Positions 63,416 to 64,000 of a stretch of 64,000 nt of DNA are shown here, piece after piece. Below the pieces are notes generated by a model. The model was given only the letters and a program-made list of their open reading frames with translations, was not told the origin of the DNA and searched no databases. Positions within the stretch are counted from its first letter, which is position 1. Every line of letters begins with the position of its first letter. Origin of the DNA: Exobasidium rhododendri (lineage: Eukaryota > Basidiomycota > Exobasidiomycetes > Exobasidiales > Exobasidiaceae); contig CP110630.1 in the NCBI GenBank assembly GCA_026210745.1, positions 5,518,001 to 5,582,000 of the forward strand, read 5' to 3'. The translations under genes were made by a program, and so were the position numbers.

Positions 63416-64000
63416 ATGCCTCACTCATTTGGTTACCGAGCAAGAACTCGACATCTCTTCAAGAAGGATTTCCGCAAACATGGACCAATCAAGCTCAGTA
63501 CCTACTTGCGAGCTTACCACGTTGGTGACATAGTCGACATTAAGGCCAACTCATCCGAGCAAAAGGGTATGCCCCACAAGTACTACCATGGTCGAACCGG
63601 TGTCGTCTTCGGTGTTCAACCTAGAGCTGTCCAGGTCCTCATTTACAAGACTGTTGGAAACCGCAAGATTGAAAAGAGAGTCAACCTTCGAATCGAACAC
63701 GTCGTCCACTCGACATGCAGAGACGAATTCCTTCAAAGGTGTGTATACTTCTGTCGCTTGACGTAGAGCTCATGATAATCGTGACTGACATTCTTTCTGC
63801 TTCCAGAGTCAAGCTTAATGCTGCCAAGAAGATCGAGGCGAAGGAGAAGGGAGGTAAGTCTTACGATCTTCAGTGTCAACGGGAGCGTAAGTTTGGACCG
63901 CAGACTGATGTTGTTGCCTCTGCTCTGTCGACTTCTATAGTGAAAGTCAACTTGAAGAGACAACCTGCTCAACCTCGCGAAGCACGAACTGTTTCTCTCT
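63416..64000 (+). CDS. RPL21: 60S ribosomal protein eL21, 5' part (runs off right edge)
   Basis: Exons 63416-63738, 63807-63853 and 63941 onward; the last continues past the window. The protein begins MPHSFGYRARTRHLFKKDFR and contains STYLRAYHVGDIVDIKAN, MPHKYYHGRTGVVFGV and the conserved C-terminal start LKRQPAQPREARTV. About 143 of the usual ~160 residues are present. The first exon ends inside codon 108 (AG|GTGTGT). It is divergent from uS4. Confidence 0.95.

Overview
This window is nuclear DNA of a fungus, most likely a basidiomycete and plausibly one of the Ustilaginomycotina. The basis is short introns (about 65-90 bases) with GTGAGT/GTAAGT donors, dense genes on both strands, a DH-PH-FYVE Rho exchange factor of the smut Don1 type, and a double-Myb telobox protein of the Tay1 type. 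The species cannot be named from the sequence. I found 26 protein-coding genes, two of them cut by the window edges. I resolved exon structures by hand for most split genes by requiring GT-AG borders, a continuous frame and agreement with the known family. I saw no rRNA or tRNA gene.

Layout. 0-12.5 kb: signalling and transport (Lte1-like RasGEF running off the left edge, Don1-like RhoGEF, exportin-4). 12.8-19.2 kb: RNA genes (SR140/U2SURP, ribosomal eL20, an RBM26/27-like protein). 19.3-27.1 kb: four consecutive genes for mitochondrial proteins (dihydrolipoyl dehydrogenase, IF-2, ACOT9-like thioesterase, tricarboxylate carrier). 27.2-40.8 kb: Ubc7, Pol III subunit RPC2, an AlkB dioxygenase, a TAF8-like TFIID subunit, a BAR-like coiled-coil protein, complex I LYR subunit NDUFA6 and EMC5. 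41.3-49.9 kb: a mitochondrial CDF metal transporter, a small secreted cysteine-rich protein, CDP-DAG synthase, Vma21 and a secreted precursor full of Kex2 sites. 51.5-58.7 kb: Tay1-like telomere-type Myb protein, a PXB/DUF3818 protein and a mitochondrial-type membrane protein. 58.9-60.4 kb: an AT-rich, TA-flanked element with 29-bp terminal inverted repeats. 60.5-64 kb: a DUF5519 protein and a divergent pair of ribosomal genes (uS4 and eL21).

Most genes are housekeeping. The items most worth a second look are the inverted-repeat element at 58936-60359, which no ORF explains. Next come the Kex2-type precursor with three short disulfide-loop peptides (48171-49943), the secreted cysteine-rich protein whose exons match a duplicated module (43697-44484), an AlkB enzyme with a PIP-like box and two ubiquitin-interacting motifs (32616-33977), and a 7-base microexon in the NDUFA6 gene.
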